Of a stretch of DNA of 64,000 nt, positions 35,138 to 44,332 are shown piece by piece. Source of the stretch: CBDFKS01 sp965248905. GTDB taxonomy: Bacteria; Chloroflexota; Dehalococcoidia; Lucifugimonadales; JAGWBF01. The translations under genes and the position numbers were made by a program. The stretch is taken from the NCBI GenBank assembly GCA_965248905.1, contig CBDFKS010000001.1, forward strand, positions 1 to 64,000, given 5' to 3'. Position 1 is the stretch's first letter. Each line of letters opens with the position of its first letter. The notes beneath the pieces were generated by a model. That model was not told where the DNA came from. It saw only the letters and a program-made list of their open reading frames with translations, and did no database searches.

Positions 35138-36581
35138 GCCTACCGGTTTTAAAGAATTCAAACGACAGTCCCCGAAGCGTCGTGCCGTTCAGGATAGGAT
35201 CAATGACTATCAAGAGATCTATCTGGAGTGGCCGGAACAGAGCATTCGTGACCAGGGCGCGCGGTGCATGAACTGCGCCGTGCCCTTCTGCCAGAGCGGC
35301 TGCCCCCTGGGAAACATAATCCCCGACTGGAATGACCTTGTATACCGCGGTCGTTGGAAAGAAGCCCTCAACGAGCTTCATTCCACCAACAACTTCCCCG
35401 AATTCACCGGCAGAATTTGTCCGGCACCCTGTGAGGTATCCTGTGTCCTTGCTATCAACGAAGACCCTGTAACCATCGAGTATATTGAAAAAGCTATCGC
35501 CGACCGAGGCTTCGAAGAGGGCTGGATTAAGGCTGAGCCACCCAAGAAACGTACTGGCAAGAGAGTGGCGGTAGTTGGCTCCGGCCCTGCGGGACTCGCC
35601 TGCGCCCAGCAGCTGAACAGGGCCGGTCACCATGTGACCGTGTTCGAGAGAGACCGGTATATAGGCGGCCTGCTCGCTTTAGGCATCCCCGATTTCAAAT
35701 TAGATAAGGGTGTAGTAAAGCGGCGCATTGATCTGATGGCTGAAGAAGGCATTGAGTTCGTTACCAACGCCCACGTAGGTGTGAATTACCCGGTGTCGGA
35801 GCTTGTCAACAGCTTCGACGCCATCTGCCTGGCTGGTGGATCGACCAAGGCCCGTGACCTCGACATTCCGGGACGAGACCTCAAAGGTATCCACTTCGCC
35901 ATGGAATATCTGCCACAGCAGAACTTCGTCGTCGCCGGAGAGCACGTTGAGCTTGACCAAAGAATTACCGCAGAAGGCAAGCGGGTTATTATTCTGGGTG
36001 GTGGCGACACCGGCGCGGACTGCCTGGGCACCGCTCATCGTCAGGGAGCCGAGATAATACACCAGTTCGAGCTATTGCCTGAGCCTCCCCAGACCAGAAA
36101 CCATAACAACCCATGGCCCCAGTGGTCTTTAATTCTCAGGTCATCGGCCGCCCATGAAGAGGGAGGCATCAGGGATTACAGCCTGCTAACTAAGAGCTTC
36201 TCAGGCAGAAACGGTCACGTGGAGAAGCTACATGCCGTTCGGCTGGAGTGGAGTCCCCCCGACAGCAACGGGCGTTCAACCATGAAAGAGGTACCCGGCA
36301 GCGAGTTCGAAGTGGAGGCGGACCTGGTCCTATTTGCCCTTGGGTTTTTGCATCCCGAACACGAAGGTATGCTCACGGAGCTAGGAGTAGAGCTGGATGC
36401 CCGAGGCAACGTCAAGGTTGACCAGAACAGGATGACCAGCGTACCAAATATCTTTGCTGCTGGAGACATGGCTCGAGGTCAGTCTCTGGTGGTCTGGGCC
36501 ATAGCAGAGGGTCGAGAGACTGCCCACTACATGGACAAGTGTCTTATGGGATCAACCAGACTGGCTCGCTCCTTTAGATAG
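35130..36581 (+). CDS. gltD: Glutamate synthase small subunit (GltD)
   Basis: 483-residue beta subunit supplying electrons from NADPH to GltB. N-terminal 4Fe-4S cysteines in CMNCAVPFCQSGCPLGN and CPAPCEVSC; FAD loop GSGPAGLACAQQL; NADPH loop GGGDTGADC; C-terminal FAD motif FAAGDMARGQSLVVWAI. The ATG at 35130 (MGKPTGF, the usual family start) overlaps the last 8 bp of gltB, indicating translational coupling. Confidence 0.95.
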   Translation: MGKPTGFKEFKRQSPKRRAVQDRINDYQEIYLEWPEQSIRDQGARCMNCAVPFCQSGCPLGNIIPDWNDLVYRGRWKEALNELHSTNNFPEFTGRICPAPCEVSCVLAINEDPVTIEYIEKAIADRGFEEGWIKAEPPKKRTGKRVAVVGSGPAGLACAQQLNRAGHHVTVFERDRYIGGLLALGIPDFKLDKGVVKRRIDLMAEEGIEFVTNAHVGVNYPVSELVNSFDAICLAGGSTKARDLDIPGRDLKGIHFAMEYLPQQNFVVAGEHVELDQRITAEGKRVIILGGGDTGADCLGTAHRQGAEIIHQFELLPEPPQTRNHNNPWPQWSLILRSSAAHEEGGIRDYSLLTKSFSGRNGHVEKLHAVRLEWSPPDSNGRSTMKEVPGSEFEVEADLVLFALGFLHPEHEGMLTELGVELDARGNVKVDQNRMTSVPNIFAAGDMARGQSLVVWAIAEGRETAHYMDKCLMGSTRLARSFR

Positions 36582-36639
36582 CCGAACCCGGTGATTCTGC
36601 CTGTCCTCAACGAGAAATCGCATATCCCTCGGCCCGCGT

Positions 36640-37740
36640 CTAGGACACACCGGCTTGCAACGCTGCCTCGAGAGCTGCATCCAGATTTACCCTAATTACG
36701 ATCGTTACAGTGGTTTCCTCAAGAGAGTCCTGGATTATCTGTGCACCTTTTACCAGGTCTGGGTTCGCTCCCCCTTCTCTGATATTCATGAGTGCTACCT
36801 CAGCTTGTTCGGAGCTCGCGAACTCCAAGACCACGTGTACGATCCCATCTTCACCATCTTTTACAGCACTCATGGCCATGCCGATACAACCCTCGTATTG
36901 CCCAAAGAAACTGCAATCGCTGGTAACTCCCATGGCGAATCCCGGAGGAACGGTGGCCAGAGCTTCACCGATTGATACATTCGTCAGGAATCCCGGCTCG
37001 GAGCCCTCCATTGTATCTAGAGCACCCTTCACTATATCCATGCTGGACCTCTGGGGAGACAAAGTGAAACCGAAGATGGCAGTATTGTCATCTACGAAGC
37101 TCAATGCCACTGTCAGGGTTAGAAAAGGCACCTGTACACCGATTCGGAGGATTTCAAAGGCACCGTAAACCTCGGACTCTACCTCAGAGTCCCGACTCTT
37201 GAGTGAGTCCACTAGCCTCTGGCCATCCAACTGCCCGCTCAGTACCCCTAGAGCACGTGACCCTACCTGGGCTAGCACCATGGTATCCACCTGCTCCTGA
37301 ATCGGGCCTGCGGCGGGACCTAGAACCGCGATAACCCCAATGCGTCCCAGGGTGTCGGTCAGAGTTGAGTCCTGCAAGATGCTAGCTAAGTCTATATACA
37401 GAGCTGTGTCGTATTCGGCGGGGACCATTGCCAGAAGGTCCGAGACCGAAGCTAACGCCTCTCCCTGACTACTACTCACCTGGTCTGCGGTACTTGCCAT
37501 TAAAGTACCAACGGAGACGGCAGTTGGAGTAGGCATCGGTGTAGGTGTCGGGGTGGGAGTGGGTGTTGGTGTTGGAGTGGCAGTTGGTGTCGGCGTGGGA
37601 ATATCGACGGACGCGGTCCCTTCACAGCCGACCGCGGCGATTAAAAGTGTCATCGCGGCAATTAGCAACACCAGGGGATACGAGCGACTGAATAGATATG
37701 TCAGTTTAAATTGAAGGCGCTTGGCCTTGATAGACCTCAT
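36640..37740 (-). CDS. Thr-Pro-rich lipoprotein, DUF3352-like
   Basis: 366-residue predicted lipoprotein. Signal segment with lipobox LIAAVGC (Cys near 39), then a spacer of about ten TP repeats (about 50-75), then a globular domain rich in Ala/Val. The domain contains YDTALYIDL and FGFTLSPQRSSMDIVK, reminiscent of DUF3352-type proteins. The Thr-Pro spacer is coding sequence with a GT-rich repeated look on the plus strand (37537-37610). Function unknown. Next to another lipoprotein on the same strand. Confidence 0.65.
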   Translation of the reverse strand: MRSIKAKRLQFKLTYLFSRSYPLVLLIAAMTLLIAAVGCEGTASVDIPTPTPTATPTPTPTPTPTPTPMPTPTAVSVGTLMASTADQVSSSQGEALASVSDLLAMVPAEYDTALYIDLASILQDSTLTDTLGRIGVIAVLGPAAGPIQEQVDTMVLAQVGSRALGVLSGQLDGQRLVDSLKSRDSEVESEVYGAFEILRIGVQVPFLTLTVALSFVDDNTAIFGFTLSPQRSSMDIVKGALDTMEGSEPGFLTNVSIGEALATVPPGFAMGVTSDCSFFGQYEGCIGMAMSAVKDGEDGIVHVVLEFASSEQAEVALMNIREGGANPDLVKGAQIIQDSLEETTVTIVIRVNLDAALEAALQAGVS

Positions 37741-37849
37741 CTTTAGATATGACTCCCGGTTTTAGAATAGGGTTATATACTCACAGGTTCAGATCGTCGA
37801 ATTCTATAGTTGATTCATCACGTAGAATGGTAACGCCGAGAATAGCAAA

Positions 37850-38656
37850 CTATCTCTGGTTTATCAGTTCCTCGATGGTTGCTATCAGACCCTCAGGGTC
37901 GTATCCCAGCGCTATCGCCCGGGTCACGTCCTGGTCAGCCCTAGAGTCCTGATTTAAGAGAGTGTAGGCTATCGCCCGATTGGCATAGGCTAAGGCAAGA
38001 CGAGGGCTCAAAGCTATGGCCTGGCTATAATCATTCACGGCGATTTCAGCGCGGCCCAACTCCTTGTATGCATCTCCCCGACCGAGATAGATCATAGCGC
38101 GGTCGAAGTCGCGTATGATGGAATCCGCTGTTCTGTCATCTGCACGAGGACCATCGCCCAGCTCTCCATAAGCAAAACCCTGGTCAATTGACGGCTGTGA
38201 TAGCCTAGGAGTTAACTTGATAGCTTCGTCATAGTCCTCGATGGCTCGCTGGAACTCCCCCTGGCGAAAGTAGATTTCTCCACGGTTTTCGTATACGTCG
38301 GCATCTTCGGGGTCCAGACCTATCGCCGCGCTAAAGTCCTCGATGGCCTTCTCGTCTTCGTTCAAGAGGGCGTAGGCAGCCCCGTGGCTGCGGTAAGCCT
38401 CGACAAAATCAGCGTCTATGCTAATCGCCTCGTCGTATTCAGCTATGGCCTCCTCCAGCAAACCCTGTTCCTGCAACTCTACGCCTGCGCTGTAACGCTC
38501 CTGGGCCTTATTCGATCCCCCGCAACCGGATAACGCCCAGGCGACGGTAAGTAAGGTCAGGGTCAACAGGAACACCAGTCGTATCGACCTTGCCAGCCTG
38601 CCAGGGAGACGAGGACAATCCTGACCCAGTCGTTCGGCTCTCGGCCTAACGTTCAT
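37850..38656 (-). CDS. Tetratricopeptide-repeat lipoprotein
   Basis: 268 residues. Signal peptide with lipobox ALSGC (Cys near 46), followed by about five to six TPR units (about 55-260). Examples are AIAEYDEAISIDADFVEAY, AIEDFSAAIGLDPEDADVY and DYSQAIALSPRLALAYANR. Likely a membrane-anchored protein-interaction scaffold. Partner unknown. Confidence 0.8.
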   Translation of the reverse strand: MNVRPRAERLGQDCPRLPGRLARSIRLVFLLTLTLLTVAWALSGCGGSNKAQERYSAGVELQEQGLLEEAIAEYDEAISIDADFVEAYRSHGAAYALLNEDEKAIEDFSAAIGLDPEDADVYENRGEIYFRQGEFQRAIEDYDEAIKLTPRLSQPSIDQGFAYGELGDGPRADDRTADSIIRDFDRAMIYLGRGDAYKELGRAEIAVNDYSQAIALSPRLALAYANRAIAYTLLNQDSRADQDVTRAIALGYDPEGLIATIEELINQR

Positions 38657-38930
38657 GATGGACGTTCCATGACTAGAATGTTAGCGTCCCAGCAAGCTGG
38701 GACGCTTCCTCGATCCGACCGTCAATGATTTTCCCGATCTTTTGGTTGGATGCGATCAGTTCTTTCTCCACCTTTTGGCTCTGGAGCGAAAACTACGAGC
38801 TAAGAAGCCTTTAGAAGATTGTAGCAACGTTAGCTAGTAGTTTCAATGAATTAGGTCACAACTAACGTTGTTGACATCCAGAAGCAATGCACTCAAAATG
38901 ACGCTAGCAACGCACTGAGGAGGAGCTGAT

Positions 38931-40346
38931 ATGGACAAGGCGGATATTCCTTTCCTTTCGGCCAGCGAGCTCTCCCGGCTGATTCAAGCTAAAGAGGTGT
39001 CGCCGGTTGAGGCTGTGGAAGCCTATCTGGAGCGTATCGATAGGGTGGACGGCAAGCTAAACTCCTATATCACCGTGTGCCGAGATGAAGCGCTTCAGGC
39101 AGCGAGGGAAGCCGAGCAACTCATCGCCAGAGGGACTCACCTGGGACCCATGCACGGCATTCCCACATCGGTCAAGGACCAGTTCTACACCAAAGGAATT
39201 CGAACCACCGCCGGCTCTAAAATCTTGTGGGACTTTGTGCCCGACGAAGATGCCACAGTGGTGGCAAACCTGAAAGCCGCCGGCGCCATCTTGTTGGGCA
39301 AGCTCAACCTGAGCGAGTTCGCCTTGGGAGATAGCTTCTATCACCCTGGAGGCACTCCCCACAACCCTTGGGACCTGGAGCGGAACCCGGGCATATCCAG
39401 CAGCGGCTCCGCGGCAGCGACGGGAGCATTCCTCTGCGCCACCTCTCTTGCCGAGGACACCGGAGGCTCCACAAGGATTCCCGCGGCCTGGAGCGGGCAG
39501 GTGGGGCTGAGGCCTACCTGGGGCAGGGTGAGCCGCTACGGCGTACTGCCCGCGTGCTGGTCCATGGACACCGTGGGACCCATATCACGAACGGTCGAAG
39601 ACTGCGCCATCACCTTCCAGGCTATCGCGGGCTACGATCCCAAGGACCAATACACCTGGAATGTGCCTGTTCCCGACTACAGGGCCGCTTTGGATGGCGA
39701 CGTAAGCAAGCTCCGAATCGGAGTGGTACAGGAGAAAGTCTACACCGATGAGCTACAGCCAGAGGTCAGCCAAGCCATCATTAAAGCCATTAGCGACCTG
39801 GGCGAGCTGGGGGCTTCGGTGCAGGATGTCTCCATCCCTCTGATCTCCGACGCGGGCGCTATCTCCAAGTCACTCACGGATATGGAAGGCGCTGCGGTCC
39901 ACCACGAAGGATTGAAGAAACGGGCCAAAGACTACGACCACAACACCAGGGTGCGCCTCTTGACTGCCATCCTGACGCCGGCCCAACATTATTACAAGGC
40001 CCAGAAGCTACGCACCATGCTTCAACAACAGATCCTGGATGCCTTGGAAAAGGTAGACGTGCTGGTGCTTCCAACCTCGCCTGGACCCGCACCCAAGATA
40101 GCCGACGGCCCTGGCGTTAAGAGCCAAGAGGAGGCTAATAGTCGTATCGCCGGAGTGAGGAGCTTCACGGGCGCCTTCAACGTAGCCAGCGTGCCAGCCC
40201 TTTCGTTACCCTGCGGCTTCACATCAGACAACCTGCCCATTGCGCTTCAGATAGCGGGTAAGCCCTTCGACGAGGCCACGGTTATGAAAGTAGCCCACGC
40301 CTACGAGCAGGCCACTTCCTGGCACACGCGGAGGCCGCCTATTTAG
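38931..40346 (+). CDS. Amidase (amidase-signature family, GatA-like)
   Basis: 471-residue amidase-signature enzyme. Catalytic Lys in TSVKDQFY, cis-Ser region in GISSSGSAAATGA, nucleophile Ser in DTGGSTRIPA. The usual GGSSGGS is altered to ISSSGSA. Most such proteins hydrolyse small amides. A role as GatA of the tRNA-dependent amidotransferase is less likely because no gatB or gatC is nearby. AGGAGGAGCTGAT precedes the ATG. It stands alone, followed by the hicBA pair. Confidence 0.8.
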   Translation: MDKADIPFLSASELSRLIQAKEVSPVEAVEAYLERIDRVDGKLNSYITVCRDEALQAAREAEQLIARGTHLGPMHGIPTSVKDQFYTKGIRTTAGSKILWDFVPDEDATVVANLKAAGAILLGKLNLSEFALGDSFYHPGGTPHNPWDLERNPGISSSGSAAATGAFLCATSLAEDTGGSTRIPAAWSGQVGLRPTWGRVSRYGVLPACWSMDTVGPISRTVEDCAITFQAIAGYDPKDQYTWNVPVPDYRAALDGDVSKLRIGVVQEKVYTDELQPEVSQAIIKAISDLGELGASVQDVSIPLISDAGAISKSLTDMEGAAVHHEGLKKRAKDYDHNTRVRLLTAILTPAQHYYKAQKLRTMLQQQILDALEKVDVLVLPTSPGPAPKIADGPGVKSQEEANSRIAGVRSFTGAFNVASVPALSLPCGFTSDNLPIALQIAGKPFDEATVMKVAHAYEQATSWHTRRPPI

Positions 40347-40443
40347 GTCACGGGAGAGGTAACATTCTATAATCTAAATGTTATAATGGTAGTTGGAAGA
40401 TAGTTGTAACTCCTTGGCTGACCTGAAGGCCGAAGGAGGACGA

Positions 40444-40689
40444 GTGAAAACATATGTGTTTAGAGTCGTGGTCGAGCCCGACGAAGACCGGTGGTCTGCC
40501 TACTGCCCGGTCTTGGAAAAATTTGGCGCCGCTACTTGGGGCTACACTGAACAGGAAGCGCTAAAGAACATACATGAAGTAGTGGAGATGATAATCGAAG
40601 AGTTGGTTGAGGGAAGAGAGCCGATACCAGAGGAGCCTAGTGAGGAGGTTTTTGTCTCTGCTGAGCCCAGGGTCGCGGTAACCGTCTAA
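40444..40689 (+). CDS. hicB: HicB-family antitoxin
   Basis: 81-residue antitoxin with the partial RNase H-like HicB fold (FRVVVEPDEDRWSAYCP then EALKNIHEVVEMII) and an acidic tail. No C-terminal DNA-binding domain is visible, so this is the short form. The start is GTG at 40444 with GGAGGACGA directly upstream. The toxin gene starts 1 bp after its stop. Confidence 0.85.
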   Translation: MKTYVFRVVVEPDEDRWSAYCPVLEKFGAATWGYTEQEALKNIHEVVEMIIEELVEGREPIPEEPSEEVFVSAEPRVAVTV

Positions 40690-40690
40690 C

Positions 40691-40942
40691 ATGCCTATCG
40701 ACTGGGGCGTTCTTAGGAGTTTAACAGCTCGGGAACTCATCAGCGCCCTTCTCCGTGATGGATTCCAGCTACGGAGGCAAAGAGGTAGCCACCAACACTA
40801 CCGTCACCCTGATGGAAGAATGGTGACGGTTTCTTTTAATCGGTCCGGAGAAACCTTCCCCATCGGGACTCTCAGAAGAATGATTCGGAATCAGGTAAGC
40901 TGGGACGCTGAGGATTTGAAGAGACTGGGCCTACTTAAATGA
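40691..40942 (+). CDS. hicA: HicA-family mRNA interferase toxin
   Basis: 83-residue dsRBD-like toxin that cleaves mRNA during stress. It has the family pattern TARELISALLRDGF, then the catalytic His region RQRGSHQHYRHPDG, then TFPIGTLRRMIR. HicB-first order is one of the two known arrangements. The pair ends 6 bp before the convergent aminotransferase gene. Confidence 0.88.
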   Translation: MPIDWGVLRSLTARELISALLRDGFQLRRQRGSHQHYRHPDGRMVTVSFNRSGETFPIGTLRRMIRNQVSWDAEDLKRLGLLK

Positions 40943-40948
40943 AGCTTT

Positions 40949-42118
40949 TCACCGCAGCCCCCGCACCGCCTCAACCACCTTGCTTACCTCATCCTCGGTG
41001 TTGAAGAAGTGTAGCGAGACACGGACGCACGACGGGAACTCCACCGAGCGGGCCAGTATTCGGTGCTGGTCCCAGAAGCGGGCCACCACAGTTTTGGGGT
41101 CCACCCCGTCAACTGCGAAGGAAACCAGGCCCGACGCACTGTATTCATTCATCGGTGTAAGGACCTTGACTCCAGGAATTTCCTGCAAGGCCTGTTTTAA
41201 TGACGAGGCCAGAGTCAAATTGCGGCGCTCGATCTCTTCCACACCGATGCCTCGGATAAATCCAATGGCCTCCAGCATTCCTGCACGCAGGGCCGCACTG
41301 GCCGAGGTGCCCAGAAACTTGTCCATGGAGCCCGTGTTGGGCTCGAACACGTAGGGGTCGCCTTGGGAGAGGGCGGACCAGCCCGCCACCTTCATGGGCT
41401 CCACCTGCGGCACCAGCTCTCGACGCACGTACAAGGCGCCGATCCCTTCAGAGCTGAGCAGCCATTTCTGTCCGGGGATAGAGTAGAAATCGCAGTCAAT
41501 ATCCTTCATGTCCAGGGATATGTGGCCCGCAGTCTGAGCTCCATCCAACAGCATCAGGATGCCCCGGCCTTTGGTCAGCTTTCGTATCTCCTTCACCGGC
41601 ATACGGAGGCCGCAGGAATACTGAATGTGGCTCAAGAAAATCAGACGGGTCCGTTCTGTGATGGCCGCTTCTATCTTCTCGAGGATAAGCTCCCATGGCT
41701 CATCGGAGGCTAGGGAGAGCACTTTGACTACCGCGCCGTATCTATGCTGCTTGTAGTAGCTAGGGATGAGGACAGAACTGTGCTCCAGATTGCAGGTGAT
41801 GATCTCGTCACCCTGGCTCCACTTTAGGCCGTTCATCACCATGTTGAGGCCGTCGGTGGTGTTCTCTGTGAGACACAGCTCATCGGTTGACGCGTTTAGA
41901 AGTCTTGCAACCGCCTTCCTTGTATTCTCGTAAATCTCTTTGCCACTCAAATAGACTTCAGGACTGGTGGGACCCATCTCCATCTCATAGTCCAGTCGGC
42001 TTGTTATAGCCCGCACCACCGACACGGGAGATGGACCCGACCAGCCTGTGTTCACGTAAACCATCTTCTGGCACGCTGGAATCTGCTCTCTCAGGTTAGC
42101 GACGTCCATCCTAGGCAT
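40949..42118 (-). CDS. Class V aminotransferase (cysteine desulfurase/epimerase-like)
   Basis: 389-residue PLP enzyme of fold type I. Substrate-binding start VYVNTGWSGPSP, PLP phosphate region NTTDGLNMV, Asp in LLDGAQTAGH, Schiff-base Lys in SIPGQKWLLSSEG, and a C-terminal Arg in SCVRVSLHFFN. A cysteine desulfurase would carry a reactive Cys loop near the C-terminus; none is clear, so an isopenicillin-epimerase-like or other class V enzyme is favoured. CAGGAGAC precedes the ATG. Confidence 0.82.
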   Translation of the reverse strand: MPRMDVANLREQIPACQKMVYVNTGWSGPSPVSVVRAITSRLDYEMEMGPTSPEVYLSGKEIYENTRKAVARLLNASTDELCLTENTTDGLNMVMNGLKWSQGDEIITCNLEHSSVLIPSYYKQHRYGAVVKVLSLASDEPWELILEKIEAAITERTRLIFLSHIQYSCGLRMPVKEIRKLTKGRGILMLLDGAQTAGHISLDMKDIDCDFYSIPGQKWLLSSEGIGALYVRRELVPQVEPMKVAGWSALSQGDPYVFEPNTGSMDKFLGTSASAALRAGMLEAIGFIRGIGVEEIERRNLTLASSLKQALQEIPGVKVLTPMNEYSASGLVSFAVDGVDPKTVVARFWDQHRILARSVEFPSCVRVSLHFFNTEDEVSKVVEAVRGLR

Positions 42119-42171
42119 GTCTCCTGTGTATCAAATAAGGTTGTAGGTACGGCTGGAACTCGACAGTAAGT

Positions 42172-43083
42172 TTACTTCCGAACGAACTTCACCACTCGGC
42201 GGCTGCGAGGCGACCAGTTACCCGGCTGGACCACATAAATGTCCTTGTGGGAGTCCACCCATATCCCGTGGCAGGACATGTGGGTTTCGGAGCCCCATCG
42301 AGCAAGACGCTCTCCGTCCAGGTTCAGGATACTGATGAACCCGCCATTGTGCTCAGGAATATAGACAGTATCTTCGTTGTCGATGTAAAAAAGAGCGGGG
42401 CCAATCATCTCCGGTGACCAGGTAGTGATGTGCTTCCCTTCCTGGGTAAAAATCTGGACCCGGTCGTTCTCGCGGTCCGCGACTAGTACCCTGCCCTTCT
42501 TATCAATCCAGATACCGTGGGGCACCCGGAACTCACCGGTCTCTCCTCCGGGCCCACCCCAAGAGAGCATGTGCTTACCGTCTGAAGAGAATCTGTGGAC
42601 ACGGGCATTGGCGTAGCCGTCGGCGATGAATATATCTCCGGAGGGTGCTATGGCTATACCGGCGGGTAGGTTGAAGGGGTCTCCTCCATGGGTCACTTGC
42701 TTGTACCCTTCGGAGCTCCAGTCGTCGGGATCAGCCCCGGTGTCCGAACGGAAGCCCTTGGTCCCGATAGTTTGGAGCAGCTCCCCCTTGGGAGTGTACT
42801 TCAGCGCCTGACCACGGTCTCGGTCGACTACCCAGACATTATCTTGATTATCAACCAGGATGGCGTGGGCCATTTCGAATTCTCCGGCCCCCCACTCATA
42901 CAGGTAGTTGCCGTCGCGGTCAAAGACGATTACTGGGTGGTCGGTGGACCGGTTATAGCCATAGACTCGGTCCTGGGAGTCTCCAGCTACGGCGGCCATG
43001 GGAGCGTCCCAGCCCTCAGGGACCTTGGCCCAATCTTCCACCATCTCGTAAGTATATTTACCAGCACCCACTGTTGTTGCCAT
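42172..43083 (-). CDS. NHL-repeat six-bladed beta-propeller protein (paralogue 1)
   Basis: 303-residue NHL propeller without signal peptide. Repeats such as GIAIAPSGDIFIADGYANARVHRF and GIWIDKKGRVLVADRENDRVQIF are clear. It resembles the peptidyl-alpha-hydroxyglycine amidating-lyase-like fold, but catalytic assignment is not safe. The paralogue at 59334-60224 is collinear along its whole length (both start MAT, then GKYTYE). AAGGAGGACGG precedes the ATG. Confidence 0.8.
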   Translation of the reverse strand: MATTVGAGKYTYEMVEDWAKVPEGWDAPMAAVAGDSQDRVYGYNRSTDHPVIVFDRDGNYLYEWGAGEFEMAHAILVDNQDNVWVVDRDRGQALKYTPKGELLQTIGTKGFRSDTGADPDDWSSEGYKQVTHGGDPFNLPAGIAIAPSGDIFIADGYANARVHRFSSDGKHMLSWGGPGGETGEFRVPHGIWIDKKGRVLVADRENDRVQIFTQEGKHITTWSPEMIGPALFYIDNEDTVYIPEHNGGFISILNLDGERLARWGSETHMSCHGIWVDSHKDIYVVQPGNWSPRSRRVVKFVRK

Positions 43084-43180
43084 GTTTGCCGTCCTCCTTC
43101 TCTACAGTTATGTTTAGCTTTCTCTACCGGGCTTGGCTAAATCGAGCAGGATCTTTCTGAAGCTCCACGCTTTCTACCCT

Positions 43181-43262
43181 TGTCATTCCGAGCCGAAGGC
43201 GAAGAATCTCAGTTGCGTAGGAGAGACCCCTCACGGATTTTACCGTGAGGTACGAAGGGCTC
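43181..43262. repeat. Palindromic intergenic repeat
   Basis: TGTCATTCCGAGCCGAAGGCG followed by the perfect hairpin CCTCACGG/CCGTGAGG (43229-43250). Same general type as the repeats near 7.2, 12.4, 18.6 and 47.7 kb. Confidence 0.6.
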
Positions 43263-43359
43263 AAGGGACAACCGAAATGGCCTGCAACTCGAGCCAGCCA
43301 TTGACATGGGGTAGTATACCATAGGAGATTAAGTAGCGCCCGAAGCACCAAAGTGGACG

Positions 43360-44205
43360 TCAGCTCAGCACTTTCAGAGCGATCTCCTCCAGCTCCGCCA
43401 ACGCGTCCTTCTCTGCTACTGATGCCACATTGATAGCTACCCCATTTGCCCCCGCCTCCTCCAGAGCTTTTAGCGTCTCCCGGTCTCTGGGGGCTCCGAA
43501 GGCCAGTATCTGGATAGACTCGGGGTCTCGGCCGGCTTGAGATGCCAGCTCGTTAAGCGTACTTCGGCCACTTCTCACCTTTTCTGGAGTAGTGTCGAAG
43601 GGTATCCAGCCATCTCCCCATGCCACGGTGCGCTTCAGCACGTTCTTCGCTGTGCCTCCCAATAGGACAGGAGGATGGGGCATCTGGGTCGGTTTCGGGA
43701 ATGATCTGACCGCCGGAAAGTCGTAATACTCACCGTGATACTCCGCTTCATCCTCGCTCCAGAGCCGCTTCATGGCCATGATAGCTTCTCTGGTCTGGCT
43801 CCAGCGGTGAGGGAAGTTGCCCCCCATGATCTCGGTCTCCTCCTTGAGCCATCCGGCGCCGATACCGAAAATAAAGCGGCCTCCCGAGAGTCGATCAAGG
43901 GTTGCGACCTCCTTGGCAAGAAGCAGGGGGTTACGTTCAGGAATCAGACAAATGCCCGTGCCTAGCTCAATTCTCTGTGTCACCGCTGAGGCTCTGGCGA
44001 GGGCCACGAATGGATCGACCATTTCAGAATAGACTTCAGGGATGGCGCCGTCCGGAGACTCGGGGTAGAGAGAGGTAGTAGTCACCGGCATAATAGTGTG
44101 CTCTGGGACCCAGACTGAGTCGAAGCCCAGCTCTTCCGCCTTTTTTGCGAAAACGGCCACGTCTATAGAATAATCCGTTAAGAACGTGTAAACCCCGATC
44201 TTCAC
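43360..44205 (-). CDS. LLM-class F420-dependent oxidoreductase
   Basis: 281-residue luciferase-like TIM barrel, likely using F420. Family start VKIGVYTFLTDYSIDV, then FDSVWVPEHT, TGICLIPERNPLLLAKE, LSGGRFIFGIGAGW and PVLLGGTAKNVLKR. The GTG at 44205 has AGGAGGG 4 nt upstream, so a longer frame from 44256 is not used. The substrate is unknown. Confidence 0.85.
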   Translation of the reverse strand: MKIGVYTFLTDYSIDVAVFAKKAEELGFDSVWVPEHTIMPVTTTSLYPESPDGAIPEVYSEMVDPFVALARASAVTQRIELGTGICLIPERNPLLLAKEVATLDRLSGGRFIFGIGAGWLKEETEIMGGNFPHRWSQTREAIMAMKRLWSEDEAEYHGEYYDFPAVRSFPKPTQMPHPPVLLGGTAKNVLKRTVAWGDGWIPFDTTPEKVRSGRSTLNELASQAGRDPESIQILAFGAPRDRETLKALEEAGANGVAINVASVAEKDALAELEEIALKVLS

Positions 44206-44332
44206 CGCGCCCTCCTTGGTATCGACTTCACACGAGTTTAGCAAACAGGTGTCCATGGGGCAATCGCCTGGGATGTAGAGACGACCCTATGTGGTCTCTC
44301 TAATAGCACCGCAGACCTGGGCAGACACATAG

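Noticed and set aside
37537..37610. GT-rich tandem repeat as possible CRISPR or satellite
   Set aside because: It is the coding sequence of a Thr-Pro spacer in a lipoprotein, with no spacers of unique sequence.
38931..40346. Assignment as gatA of the tRNA amidotransferase
   Set aside because: No gatB or gatC nearby and the Ser-rich motif departs from the usual GGSSGGS; called a general amidase.
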